Part shown: positions 6,106-13,706 of the stretch, piece by piece
Layout: every line of letters starts with the position of its first letter
Position numbering within the stretch: the first letter of the stretch is position 1
From: Chromatiales bacterium
GTDB taxonomy: Bacteria; Pseudomonadota; Gammaproteobacteria; UBA6429; Thiohalophilaceae
Direction of reading: 5' to 3'
Assembly (NCBI GenBank): GCA_027001895.1
Contig: JALTLP010000230.1
Coordinates: 1-13,812, forward strand
Length of the DNA stretch: 13,812 bases
Made by a program: the position numbers and the translations under genes
The notes under the pieces: model-generated
Database searches by the model: none
What the model saw: only the letters and a program-made list of their open reading frames with translations
Told to the model about the DNA's origin: nothing

Positions 6106-6984
6106 ATGAAAAATGAATTCAACAATATCGGCCTGATCGGCAAATACGGAGATCCCGGGGTCGAGGTCACCTTACTCAGCCTGTACCATTTTCTGAGAAA
6201 ACGCGGCTGCCACGTGGTTATTGACCAGGATACCGCGGATACCCTCAACGATAAAAACGTTGAAACCGCCTCGTTTGATGATGTCGGTAAAAATTCTGAC
6301 CTGGTCATTACTGTCGGTGGAGATGGCACTCTGCTTAACGCGGTCAGAAACCTGATCGATCATACCTGTCCTATTCTTGGTATCAACCTTGGCCGACTGG
6401 GCTTTTTGGTGGATGTGTCCCCTTACGAAATGACCCAGCGCATGGGTGAAATCCTCGATGGTAAGTTTGAGGAAGAACACCGTATTATGCTGACCGCCCG
6501 GGTTGAACATGCCGATGGCACTTATACCGATGCCGATGCCTTTAATGACGTGGTCGTGCATAAATGGGAAATGGCTCGCATGATCGAGACCGAAACCTAT
6601 ATTAATGGCCGCTGGCTTAACAGCATGCGTTCCGACGGCCTGATTGTTTCCAGCCCGACCGGTTCGACGGCCTATGCCCTGTCTGGCGGCGGCCCGATAC
6701 TTGAACCCGATATGGATGCCATGATTCTGGTACCTATCTGCCCACACAGCATGAGCTACCGTCCTATCGTCATTGATGGTGACAGTGAGATTGAAATTAT
6801 TGTCCGCGAAACCGCCAATACCAGGACACAGATAAGCTGCGACGGACAAATAAATATACCGGTAGAAGCCGGTGATAAAATTCATATCTTCAAGAAAAAG
6901 GCGATAGTGCGTATTATCCACCCCTGCAAGCACGACTATTTTGAAATTCTTCGCGCCAAGTTACACTGGGGCGAAAACCTCTGA
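6106..6984 (+). CDS. nadK: NAD kinase
   Basis: NadK phosphorylates NAD+ with ATP to make NADP+, in the cytosol. Starting at MKNEFNNIGLIGKYG gives 292 residues, the length I recall for the E. coli enzyme. Earlier in-frame starts (GTG at 6061, ATG at 6088) would add residues that do not resemble the family. Key motifs are present: GGDGT (71-75, with the catalytic Asp at 73), NLGRLGFLVD, FNDVVVHK, and DGLIVSSPTGSTAYALSGGG (nucleotide binding). No clear ribosome-binding site precedes any of the candidate starts. A weak promoter is possible at TTGTAG (6043-6048), 17 bases, TATAGC (6066-6071). It is divergent from hrcA and heads a nadK-recN pair, as in E. coli. Confidence 0.96.
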   Translation: MKNEFNNIGLIGKYGDPGVEVTLLSLYHFLRKRGCHVVIDQDTADTLNDKNVETASFDDVGKNSDLVITVGGDGTLLNAVRNLIDHTCPILGINLGRLGFLVDVSPYEMTQRMGEILDGKFEEEHRIMLTARVEHADGTYTDADAFNDVVVHKWEMARMIETETYINGRWLNSMRSDGLIVSSPTGSTAYALSGGGPILEPDMDAMILVPICPHSMSYRPIVIDGDSEIEIIVRETANTRTQISCDGQINIPVEAGDKIHIFKKKAIVRIIHPCKHDYFEILRAKLHWGENL

Positions 6985-7009
6985 CGTTTAAACATTAACT
7001 GTTAAGGCT

Positions 7010-8704
7010 ATGCTGACATATATACATATCTGGAATTTTGCGGTTGTCGAAAAACTCGACATTGAATTTAACAATGGCCTGACCATCGTCACCGGTGAAA
7101 CCGGTGCGGGTAAATCCATTATGTTAGATGCACTGGGTTTAGCGCTGGGTGACCGTGCTGACAGCTCGATTGTGCGTAACGGCAGTGACAAGGCAGAAAT
7201 CAGCGTGACATTTAGTACCGCTGATACCCCCGATGCAGAAAAGTGGCTGGTCGAACATGAAATGAATAGCGAGAATGAATGTATTATCCGCCGTTCAATT
7301 AACACCAGTGGTTCATCCAAAGCATTTATTAATGGTATCCCCAGCCCGATTAAACTTTTGCGCGAGCTGGGTGAGAAACTGGTTGACCTGCACGGCCAGC
7401 ATGAACATCAGTCATTATTAAAAACAGATTTACAGCGCCAGCTTCTCGACGACTATGCCAACAACCAGCCCTTATTGGAACAGGTACGACAAAACTATAA
7501 GGCCTGGCAAACACTCAATACTGAATTCCAGCGTTTAACCCAGGCGAGTAAAGACCGTACCGCACAACTTGAGTTGCTGCGTTATCAGGTAAATGAACTT
7601 GAAACACTTAACCTGCAACAAGGCGAAGTTAAAGAAGTGGAAGTCGAGCATAAGCGACTTGCCAATGCTAACCAGCTTCTTGGCAGCAGTGATGCTGTAC
7701 TAAACAGTCTTGTCGAAGATGAAAATATTAGCGTTAGTCATATATTAAACAAGTCGGTAAGTGAACTCGAAGCGCTAACCCGACTTGATGATGCGGTTAA
7801 ACCCGCACTGGAATTATTAAACAATGCACTGATTAATGTTGAAGAAGCTGCCAGCGAGTTACGCAACTATAGCTCTGCACTTGAAATTGACCCACAAAGG
7901 CTGGAGTTGTTAGAACAGCGCCTTGCCGATATACAAAACCTGTCACGCAAACACAATACAAGCAGTGATGAACTGCATAACTTGTTACCGGCCTTGTCAG
8001 AAGAACTCGACAAACTTGAAAATGCTGATGTGCGTTTAGGTAACCTCGAAACAGAAATACAACAGGCACAACAAACCTACCTTGATTCTGCCAACCAGTT
8101 AAGTAAAAAGCGCGGCACTGCAGCAAAAAAATTATCCAGGCTGGTCACCGCAAGTATGCAAACGTTAGGCATGGAAGGCGGCAAGTTTAATGTCAGTGTA
8201 ACTGCCGGTGAAAATTATTCTGCTATTGGTTTGGATACCATCGAATTTTTAGTCAGTGCTAACCCCGGCCAGTCATTAAAACCGCTTGCCAAAGTTGCAT
8301 CCGGCGGCGAACTGTCTCGTATTAGTTTAGCTATACAGGTTATTACTGCAAAAGATAGCCGTATCCCTACACTGGTGTTCGACGAGGTTGACGTGGGTAT
8401 TGGTGGCCGCGTTGCAGAAATCGTTGGCCTTGAATTACGTAACCTCTCCGAGCATCGACAGGTGTTATGTGTTACTCACCTGCCGCAAGTGGCGGCGCTT
8501 GGCCATCATCATTTACTGGTCAATAAATCAACCAGCAAAAAAGTGACCAGTACACAGGTTTCAAGTCTGTCGCAAACAGAACGGGTAGAAGAAATTGCCA
8601 GAATGTTAGGCGGTGTAAATATTACCGAGCAAACCCGCTCACACGCCAGGGAAATGATAGAACAGGCCAGCAAGAACAAAGCGAAAGAAGTCGAGCTGGT
8701 TTAA
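7010..8704 (+). CDS. recN: DNA repair protein RecN
   Basis: RecN is an SMC-like ATPase that acts early in recombinational repair of double-strand breaks, holding DNA ends. The 564-residue protein has Walker A GETGAGKS (29-36), the HGQHEHQSLL block, a coiled-coil middle (about 155-370), the ABC signature ASGGELSR (430-437) and Walker B LVFDE (455-459). The switch region VTHLPQVAALGHHH follows. All ATPase elements are intact and the length is normal. It starts 25 bases after nadK, with AAGG three bases before the ATG, a short spacing; translation is probably linked to nadK. I found no convincing LexA box in the gap. It ends 15 bases from the end of convergent fur. Confidence 0.98.
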   Translation: MLTYIHIWNFAVVEKLDIEFNNGLTIVTGETGAGKSIMLDALGLALGDRADSSIVRNGSDKAEISVTFSTADTPDAEKWLVEHEMNSENECIIRRSINTSGSSKAFINGIPSPIKLLRELGEKLVDLHGQHEHQSLLKTDLQRQLLDDYANNQPLLEQVRQNYKAWQTLNTEFQRLTQASKDRTAQLELLRYQVNELETLNLQQGEVKEVEVEHKRLANANQLLGSSDAVLNSLVEDENISVSHILNKSVSELEALTRLDDAVKPALELLNNALINVEEAASELRNYSSALEIDPQRLELLEQRLADIQNLSRKHNTSSDELHNLLPALSEELDKLENADVRLGNLETEIQQAQQTYLDSANQLSKKRGTAAKKLSRLVTASMQTLGMEGGKFNVSVTAGENYSAIGLDTIEFLVSANPGQSLKPLAKVASGGELSRISLAIQVITAKDSRIPTLVFDEVDVGIGGRVAEIVGLELRNLSEHRQVLCVTHLPQVAALGHHHLLVNKSTSKKVTSTQVSSLSQTERVEEIARMLGGVNITEQTRSHAREMIEQASKNKAKEVELV

Positions 8705-8719
8705 TAAATCCGTTGCAGC

Positions 8720-9139
8720 TTATTTGCAGTCGCTACATATCCCGTAAATTGTTAATGCATGGTCTGTTATATTAAAACCATTCTTATCAGCTATAACATG
8801 TTGACGTTCTTCGATGGTTTCATCATAAAACTCTTCCACCTTGCCACATTTAACGCATACGATATGGTCATGGTGCTTACCTTCGTTAAGCTCAAAAACT
8901 GAATGGCCACCTTCAAAATGGTGCCGGGTTACCAGCCCTGCCGATTCGAACTGGGTTAAAACGCGGTAAATCGTCGCCAGACCCACTTCATCACCACTGT
9001 CCAGCATGGACTTATAAACATCTTCTGCACTTAAATGACGGATATCGGTCGATTCAAGAAATTTAAGAATTTTTAGTCGCGGTAAGGTGGCCTTTAATCC
9101 GGCCTTTTGTAAGTCGTTGGTTTCATTAGAGTCTTTCAT
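8720..9139 (-). CDS. fur: Ferric uptake regulator Fur
   Basis: Fur is the cytosolic Fe2+-responsive repressor of iron uptake genes. The chosen start gives MKDSNETNDLQKAGLKATLP, 139 residues, aligning with the usual Fur N-terminus. AGG lies seven bases ahead. The adjacent ATG (9142) or the far ATG (9172, 150 residues) are alternatives. The product shows the winged helix with KAGLKATLPRLKILKFLES and EVGLATIYRVLTQFESAGLV. The metal-site stretch HHFEGGHSVFEL and the HHDHIVCVKCGKVEEF block follow, with CxxC and a second pair, CSDC, at the end. It is convergent with recN and divergent from bamE. That neighbour relation (fur and omlA/bamE back to back) is known from Pseudomonas and Xanthomonas. No good Fur box was found upstream. 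Confidence 0.97.
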   Translation of the reverse strand: MKDSNETNDLQKAGLKATLPRLKILKFLESTDIRHLSAEDVYKSMLDSGDEVGLATIYRVLTQFESAGLVTRHHFEGGHSVFELNEGKHHDHIVCVKCGKVEEFYDETIEERQHVIADKNGFNITDHALTIYGICSDCK

Positions 9140-9198
9140 CATAATACCTGGCAGGTAGTGTTTAATCGTCATATTTAGTATAATTTACGCTCAGTAGT

Positions 9199-9204
9199 AT
9201 TATA
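9199..9204 (-). promoter_or_regulatory. Possible fur -10 box in the fur-bamE gap
   Basis: A perfect TATAAT occurs on the minus strand about 57 bases ahead of the fur start. No good -35 is found at the usual distance. The overlapping plus-strand TATTAT (9198-9203) could serve bamE. The roughly 80-base gap between the two starts must hold both promoters, so shared control is likely, but the exact sites are uncertain. Confidence 0.3.
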
Positions 9205-9222
9205 TGCGAAGTTGATGTCCAA

Positions 9223-9549
9223 ATGCGAAATATTCTCATTCTTATTTTTTTATCCCTTACCCTGAACCTGGTTGGCTGCAGTGCATACAAAATTGATGTA
9301 CAACAGGGCAATACCATCGAAGAAGACAAGTTGAGCCAGCTTAAGCCCGGCATGACCAAGCAGCAGGTACAGTTTTTAATGGGCACCGCCATGCTGGTCG
9401 ACCCCTTCCACCCGCACCGCTGGGAATATATTTACAGCTTTCGCAAAGGTGGACAAAGCATGAAGCGTAAACGTATTACTCTTATTTTTAAAGATGGAGT
9501 ACTGGCCAAAATTGATAAGAGCCAGCTAAAAGAAAAAGTTTTTAATTAA
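9223..9549 (+). CDS. bamE: Outer membrane assembly lipoprotein BamE (SmpA/OmlA)
   Basis: BamE is a small lipoprotein of the BAM complex, which folds beta-barrel proteins into the outer membrane; it sits at the inner face of that membrane. The 108-residue product begins with a lipoprotein signal: MRN, a hydrophobic stretch 4-17, and lipobox LVGC with the lipidated Cys at 19. Family motifs follow: YKIDVQQGN, LKPGMTKQQVQFLMGTAML, DPFHPHRWEYIYSF and RKRITLIFKDGVL. No clear ribosome-binding site precedes the ATG. It is divergent from fur and convergent with rnfH, nine bases apart at their ends. Confidence 0.96.
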   Translation: MRNILILIFLSLTLNLVGCSAYKIDVQQGNTIEEDKLSQLKPGMTKQQVQFLMGTAMLVDPFHPHRWEYIYSFRKGGQSMKRKRITLIFKDGVLAKIDKSQLKEKVFN

Positions 9550-9558
9550 ACACCCAGC

Positions 9559-9843
9559 TTACTTATTTAGGCGTTCTTTTTTCGCAGCACGTGCGCGACG
9601 TGATTCTTTAGGGTCAGCAATAAGCGGCCTGTAAATTTCAACCCGATCCTTATCACGTAATATATCCGTTAGTTTGGCGACCTTACCAAAAATGCCAACC
9701 TTGTTTTTTTGCAGATCTATTTCCGGAAACTGTTGCTGTATATTCGATAACATAATGGCTTTCTCAATCGTGCAGGTTTCATCAACCTCCAGCGGAATAA
9801 TTACCTGCTTTTCCGGTTTTGCATAAGCAACTTCTACTAACAT
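9559..9843 (-). CDS. rnfH: RnfH family protein (RatB)
   Basis: A 94-residue ubiquitin-like fold protein of the RnfH/UPF0125 family. The N-terminus MLVEVAYAKPEKQVIIPLEV forms the first beta hairpin. The block KVGIFGKVAKLTDILRDKDRVEIYRPLIADPKESRR is the family hallmark, and it ends in a basic tail (RRARAAKKERLNK). The cellular role is not well defined; it is regularly found behind ratA, as here, and has been described as the partner gene of a RatA/RatB pair. It starts 18 bases after ratA with a weak AAGAG ahead of the ATG. It is very likely co-transcribed with ratA and the upstream transporter. Confidence 0.93.
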   Translation of the reverse strand: MLVEVAYAKPEKQVIIPLEVDETCTIEKAIMLSNIQQQFPEIDLQKNKVGIFGKVAKLTDILRDKDRVEIYRPLIADPKESRRARAAKKERLNK

Positions 9844-9861
9844 TTTTTTACTCTTATATTT

Positions 9862-10299
9862 TTAAGCGTACACTTTAACAGCACGTTCGGAAAATGAATC
9901 AACCAGCGTGTTTGCTATCTGGCTAAATACCGGCCCCATCGTCATATCTACCAGTTTACTTTTAAATTCAAATTCCAGCTCAAGACATACCTTGCAACCA
10001 TCATCACCCAGCTGGGTAAATAACCATTCACCATGCAGCTTCTTAAACGGGCCATCAACCAGCTGCATTTCAATTTTTGTTTCTGGCGTTAAGCTGTTTA
10101 ACGTTGTAAAGGTTTTATTCAAACTGCTGTAAGCAATTTTAATACTGGCTTTGATTTGATTATCGTTTTTATCCAGTACAGTTGATTCACTGCACCAGGG
10201 TAAAAAATCTGCATACGATTCTATATCATTCACCAGCGCATACATTTGCGATGCGCTGTAAGGCACCAGCGCATGCTTGGATATTTTCTTTACTGACAT
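9862..10299 (-). CDS. ratA: RatA family START-domain protein (polyketide cyclase/Coq10-like)
   Basis: This is a 145-residue single-domain protein of the START/Coq10 family. The motifs PYSASQMYALVNDIESYADFLPWC, DGPFKKLHGEWLF and GPVFSQIANTLVDSFSERA are characteristic. E. coli RatA has been described as inhibiting 70S ribosome association, while relatives (Coq10) bind quinone lipids and aid respiration. The sequence does not decide between these roles. The ATG lies two bases after the stop of the NSS transporter gene (TAA, TT, ATG) and has no ribosome-binding site of its own. It therefore probably depends on translational coupling. rnfH follows on the same strand. Confidence 0.94.
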   Translation of the reverse strand: MSVKKISKHALVPYSASQMYALVNDIESYADFLPWCSESTVLDKNDNQIKASIKIAYSSLNKTFTTLNSLTPETKIEMQLVDGPFKKLHGEWLFTQLGDDGCKVCLELEFEFKSKLVDMTMGPVFSQIANTLVDSFSERAVKVYA

Positions 10300-10301
10300 A
10301 A

Positions 10302-11750
10302 TTAAAAATCAATTAAACCAACCAGATTACCAAATACCACCAGCACAGCAATCGGTGTTGCATAGCGCGTCATGTAATACCACAGATTATACGCAGAAGC
10401 GTTCTCTGGCATTTCAAGCTCATCGGCTGATGAACCCCGCGACATAATCCAGACACTAAACACTGCAATCGCCAGCCCGCCCAGTGGCAGCATAATATTG
10501 GCCGTAAGATAATCCAGTACATCAAAAAAAGTTTTGTTCTTAAATTTCCAGAAATTTAAAGGATAAACCTTTTCCCAGATATTAAATGAAAACACCGTTA
10601 GCAAACCAACCAGCCAGCAGGCAAACCCCATAATGACCGAAGCACGCACACGTTGAACACCTTTATTTTCAACCAGCCATGCAACAGCCGGCTCTATCAG
10701 TGAAATACTCGATGACCATGCCGCAAAAACCAGCAACACAAAAAACAAGGTACCAAAAAATACACCACCCGGCATATGGCCAAAGGCAAGCGGTAATGTT
10801 TCAAATATCAGACCAGGGCCTTTGCCCGGGTCGAGGTTGTTGGCAAAAACAATTGGGAAAATTGCCATACCTGCCAGCAAGGCAACCAGAGTATCTGCAC
10901 CTGCAATAATAAAAGATGTTTTTGCAATAGAAACCCTGTTAGGCAAGTATGAACCGTATATCATAATAGCGCCCATCCCCAGGCTCAGGGTAAAAAACGC
11001 ATGCCCCATTGCTATAAGCACATACTCAAGAGTAAATATTTTTTCACCTGAAGTATTTAAAATAAATTCTCCACCGGGCTGATGCTTGTATAAAAGGTTA
11101 TCGAAATTGGGTTCAAACAAAAAAGAAAGACCACGAGAGAACTCATCGGTATTTAAAGCATAACCCACCATTATCAACAAGATAATAAACAGGCCCGGCA
11201 TTAAAAAACGCACCGCTTTTTCCAGACCGCCGCTGACACCCCGAGCCACAACAAACATCGTCAACATCATAAACAGGGTATGCCAGAACAACAAAGCCAT
11301 CGGATTGCCAACAAAACTACCAAAGGTGCTGCTTACCGCTTCTGCATTCATTGCGGTGAAGGTACCCGAAGCGGTTTCCAGTACATAATTTAAGGCCCAG
11401 CCCGCTATCACCGAGTAATACGATAAAATCAGAAACCCGGCAACCACACCCAACCAGCCCAGCCATTTCCAGTGTGATGTACTGCCCGACTCAATCCCGA
11501 GGTTATACATGGTATTCACCGGGCTTTGGCGACCACGCCGACCAATCATAATCTCAGCCATCATAATCGGGATACCAATTATGGCGATACAAATAAGATA
11601 AACCAGTACAAACGCACCACCACCATTTTCGCCCGCAATATACGGAAACTTCCAGATATTACCCAGCCCAACCGCCGAACCTGTTGCCGCCAGAATAAAG
11701 GCCCAACGAGATGACCATTGCCCGTGCATTGAGGTGCGCTTGCGTACCAT
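10302..11750 (-). CDS. Sodium-dependent amino acid transporter, NSS/SNF family
   Basis: This is an inner-membrane Na+-coupled importer of the LeuT/MhsT family, probably for an amino acid. The 482-residue product opens with the family signature GSAVGLGNIWKFPY (24-37), the unwound first membrane helix that binds Na+ and substrate. About 11 hydrophobic segments can be placed, the count seen in MhsT rather than the 12 of LeuT. The helix with AAWSSSISLIEP carries the small/hydroxyl residues expected at the second sodium site. The substrate cannot be named. An excellent ribosome-binding site, GGAGG, lies seven bases before the ATG. It leads a unit with ratA and rnfH. This gene is absent from the equivalent E. 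coli position, so it is an insertion in a conserved block. Confidence 0.93.
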   Translation of the reverse strand: MVRKRTSMHGQWSSRWAFILAATGSAVGLGNIWKFPYIAGENGGGAFVLVYLICIAIIGIPIMMAEIMIGRRGRQSPVNTMYNLGIESGSTSHWKWLGWLGVVAGFLILSYYSVIAGWALNYVLETASGTFTAMNAEAVSSTFGSFVGNPMALLFWHTLFMMLTMFVVARGVSGGLEKAVRFLMPGLFIILLIMVGYALNTDEFSRGLSFLFEPNFDNLLYKHQPGGEFILNTSGEKIFTLEYVLIAMGHAFFTLSLGMGAIMIYGSYLPNRVSIAKTSFIIAGADTLVALLAGMAIFPIVFANNLDPGKGPGLIFETLPLAFGHMPGGVFFGTLFFVLLVFAAWSSSISLIEPAVAWLVENKGVQRVRASVIMGFACWLVGLLTVFSFNIWEKVYPLNFWKFKNKTFFDVLDYLTANIMLPLGGLAIAVFSVWIMSRGSSADELEMPENASAYNLWYYMTRYATPIAVLVVFGNLVGLIDF

Positions 11751-11858
11751 ACTGAATCCTCCAGGATATTATTCTATTTATACTTCAGTATTTTGCGTGA
11801 AATGGTCAATAAGCTCAACTCTTATTCCTTATATATGTATTTCTGGGGCCGGTATCCG

Positions 11859-11864
11859 TATAAT
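11859..11864 (+). promoter_or_regulatory. Possible smpB -10 box very close to the start codon
   Basis: A perfect TATAAT ends eight bases before the smpB ATG. If used, transcription would begin within a few bases of the start codon. No good -35 is visible 16-18 bases upstream, so the call is tentative. Confidence 0.35.
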
Positions 11865-11872
11865 CCCGCCCC

Positions 11873-12349
11873 ATGGCAGGAAAAAAGAAAAAACCGGTTA
11901 AAGACAATACGATTGCGCTTAATAAAAAGTCGCGGCACGACTTTCTGCTGGGCGAGCGGTTTGAGGCTGGCCTGCAACTTGAAGGCTGGGAAGTCAAATC
12001 GCTGCGCGAAAACCGGGTACAAATGAAAGACAGCTATGTAATGATTATGAAAGGCGAGGCCTTCCTGGTTGGCTGCCTGATTACCCCACTAAAAACATCA
12101 TCCACTCATATTAAACCCGACCCTACCCGCTTGCGGAAATTATTATTACACCGCCAGGAACTAAACAAGCTTATCGGCGCGGTTGAACGCAAAGGCTTTA
12201 CCATCGTACCCACCGCCATGTACTGGAAGCATAACCGCGCCAAGCTTGAGGTATCACTGGCCAAGGGTAAGCAGGAACACGATAAACGGGCAACAGAAAA
12301 AACCCGAGACTGGCAGCGGGATAAACAACGCATTATGAAAAATAAGTAG
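11873..12349 (+). CDS. smpB: SsrA-binding protein SmpB
   Basis: SmpB binds tmRNA and brings it to ribosomes stalled on broken messages, in the cytosol. The 158-residue protein shows the family blocks NKKSRHDFLLGERFEAGLQL, GWEVKSLRENRVQMKDSYV, and KLEVSLAKGKQEHDKR followed by the basic tail that becomes helical in the decoding site. Length is normal. No ribosome-binding site precedes the ATG (the leader is CCCGCCCC), and a TATAAT lies close by, so a very short leader is possible. It is divergent from the transporter-ratA-rnfH unit. Its RNA partner ssrA lies about 625 bases downstream, with one small gene between them. Confidence 0.98.
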   Translation: MAGKKKKPVKDNTIALNKKSRHDFLLGERFEAGLQLEGWEVKSLRENRVQMKDSYVMIMKGEAFLVGCLITPLKTSSTHIKPDPTRLRKLLLHRQELNKLIGAVERKGFTIVPTAMYWKHNRAKLEVSLAKGKQEHDKRATEKTRDWQRDKQRIMKNK

Positions 12350-12417
12350 CTCTGCAATATAATCCCTGTTTACGCTGAATAGTAAGGTTAGCTTTAAAAT
12401 TTACAAGGACGATAACC

Positions 12418-12867
12418 ATGAACAAGTTAAAACTTTACCTGATTCCATGCATATTAATTTGCAGTCTTATGGCACTGCCTGTCTTTGCATTAGACAATCC
12501 AGACGCACCCGATTATATTTCTGAGTTTAAAGCTAGAGCAACCCCATACGAAAAAAAAATTGATTCTTCTGGATTAACAAATCCTGAACTCATAGCCGCC
12601 TACCACAAATACCAGATATTTCTTGATAATGAACTAAATAAAGCATACAAACTAATTTATAAAGAGCTAGGGAAATCTCAGCAACAAGAGCTTAAAAATT
12701 CACAATTAATGTGGATAAAATATCGGGATGCAGAATTTAACTTTATACAAAAAAACTGGACTCGAGATAATTTTGGCAGCTCAATATACGGTTCTCGTGG
12801 AGCATATAAATCTGAAATTATTCGGAACCGGATAATCCAGTTACTTTACTACGCACTAAACTATTGA
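12418..12867 (+). CDS. Secreted LprI/DUF1311-like protein
   Basis: This is a 149-residue exported protein. The N-terminus MNKLKLYLIPCILICSLMAL with VFA before LDN is a clear Sec signal peptide, cleaved around residue 24. The mature part has the pattern of the DUF1311 (lysozyme inhibitor LprI N-terminal) family: LDNELNKAYKLIYKEL, a charged linker, then QLMWIKYRDAEFNFI. Family members usually carry paired cysteines around these two helices; here both positions are non-cysteine and the mature chain has none. Function is unknown: a periplasmic or envelope role is likely, lysozyme inhibition only a possibility. AAGGA lies eight bases before the ATG. The gene looks more AT-rich than its neighbours and separates smpB from ssrA, which often adjoin. 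Confidence 0.8.
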   Translation: MNKLKLYLIPCILICSLMALPVFALDNPDAPDYISEFKARATPYEKKIDSSGLTNPELIAAYHKYQIFLDNELNKAYKLIYKELGKSQQQELKNSQLMWIKYRDAEFNFIQKNWTRDNFGSSIYGSRGAYKSEIIRNRIIQLLYYALNY

Positions 12868-12974
12868 TTTTTATTATTTAATTATCATTTGAACCAAATA
12901 TCAACAAAATAGACTAATAACTGACGTATTTATGGTTTAGAATACGCCTGTAGCAGTCGTAAGCTACGCGCTTT

Positions 12975-13336
12975 GGGGGCGACCTGGATTCGACGTGGGT
13001 CACAAAACCGGAGGTGCATGCCGAGGTGCAAATTCCTCGTTAATCTGTTTGCAAACTTATAGTTGCCAACGACGACAACTACGCTTTAGCTGCTTAATAA
13101 CCAGCGTAAAGCCTTCGGCCTGATGTGTGCTTATACGCTCAGATAACCGGAGTCATCCTATATAAGATCGCGCGGAAACATGTTCGGGGTGGAAGCGTTA
13201 AACTCTTACCGAAATCGCGGTTAGACTGCCCTGCCCATCGGGTTGCTAGTCGTTAAATTTAATAGATGTGGATAAGCATGTAGAACCAAAGGCGGAGGTC
13301 TCGCGGACGCGGGTTCGATTCCCGCCGCCTCCACCA
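12975..13336 (+). ncRNA. ssrA: Transfer-messenger RNA (tmRNA, SsrA)
   Basis: tmRNA acts with SmpB: it enters stalled ribosomes as a tRNA, then as a message, adding a degradation tag and freeing the ribosome. Both ends are set by the acceptor stem: GGGGGCG (12975-12981) pairs with CGCCTCC (13326-13332), followed by encoded ACCA. The conserved CTGGATTCGAC follows the 5' end. The T arm is GCGGG, TTCGATT, CCCGC. The tag frame 13065-13097 reads GCC AAC GAC GAC AAC TAC GCT TTA GCT GCT TAA, giving ANDDNYALAA. The gene is the one-piece type, 362 bases. It is followed by an intact terminator. The 3' end is a frequent integration target for islands. Confidence 0.98.
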
Positions 13337-13346
13337 TCTTGTAAAT

Positions 13347-13383
13347 AGCCCTAATGAGCCCTCACCAGCCATTAGAGCTTTTT
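13347..13383 (+). terminator. Intrinsic terminator of ssrA
   Basis: AGC, C, CTAATG pairs with CATTAG, A, GCT around a 13-base loop, giving a nine-pair stem with one C-A mismatch. It ends directly in a run of five T (13379-13383). It starts ten bases after the mature tmRNA end. Confidence 0.8.
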
Positions 13384-13449
13384 ATTAACCCGCAACTTTA
13401 CTATTAGGAAAATTAGGGCTGATGCGGGGATTTGCGTACTAACTCACCA

Positions 13450-13648
13450 TCAAACAGCTTCAAACGTACTCTTTCTTAAGCAACTGGCCTCATACTCCAG
13501 CACATCTTCTCGCCTGTACCTAACTTGGCTGCCCAGTTTTACATAAATCGGGCCTATACCCTCTGAACGCCAGCGCTCCAGTGTCGCTTCGCTTACCTGC
13601 CAACAATTACATAGCTCTTTGCGTCATAAACGCTTGATATTCATTCAT
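13450..13648 (-). pseudogene. AlpA-like helix-turn-helix regulator, frameshifted
   Basis: An ATG at 13648 with a good ribosome-binding site (AGGAG, seven bases ahead) opens MNEYQAFMTQ and then stops at 13607-13609. A different frame carries the rest: KELCNCWQVSEATLERWRSE, then GIGPIYVKLGSQVRYRREDVLEYEAS, to a stop at 13450-13452. This is a typical short AlpA/MerR-like DNA-binding domain of island and prophage regulators. The two parts join logically if two A are restored in CAAAGAG (CAA AAA GAG, giving QKELC). The second frame has no start codon of its own. So the gene is either broken, read by frameshifting, or affected by a sequencing error. The intact version would be about 66 residues. 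It is divergent from the HigB-type gene. Confidence 0.75.
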
Positions 13649-13670
13649 ATTGACTCTCCTGTAATTTTAG

Positions 13671-13699
13671 TTGAATAAGTCCCATTTTGGGACTATTAT
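13671..13699 (+). promoter_or_regulatory. Promoter of the HigB-type gene with an operator filling its spacer
   Basis: TTGAAT (13671-13676), exactly 17 bases, then TATTAT (13694-13699). The spacer is almost wholly a perfect inverted repeat, AGTCCC, ATTTT, GGGACT (13678-13694). A repressor bound there would block the polymerase, as expected for a self-regulated toxin-antitoxin operon. The likely binder is the antitoxin (HigA type), whose gene would lie beyond the window. A transcript from here would begin at or within a few bases of the GTG start. Confidence 0.7.
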
Positions 13700-13706
13700 T
13701 AACTCT

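Noticed and set aside
6172..6933. A 253-codon open frame antisense to nadK
   Set aside because: It is a shadow of nadK codon usage; the plus-strand frame carries all the NadK motifs.
7009..7036. LexA (SOS) box at the recN start (CTGACATATATACAT)
   Set aside because: The left CTG and AT-rich centre fit, but the required CAG half is missing and the site lies inside the coding sequence.
9226..9250. Fur box at the beginning of bamE (ATTCTC-ATTCTT-ATTTTT)
   Set aside because: Only loosely like the GATAAT hexamers and inside the signal-peptide codons, where this composition is expected.
12358..12363. TATAAT as promoter of the LprI-like gene
   Set aside because: No acceptable -35 at 16-18 bases, and it sits directly behind the smpB stop in AT-rich DNA.
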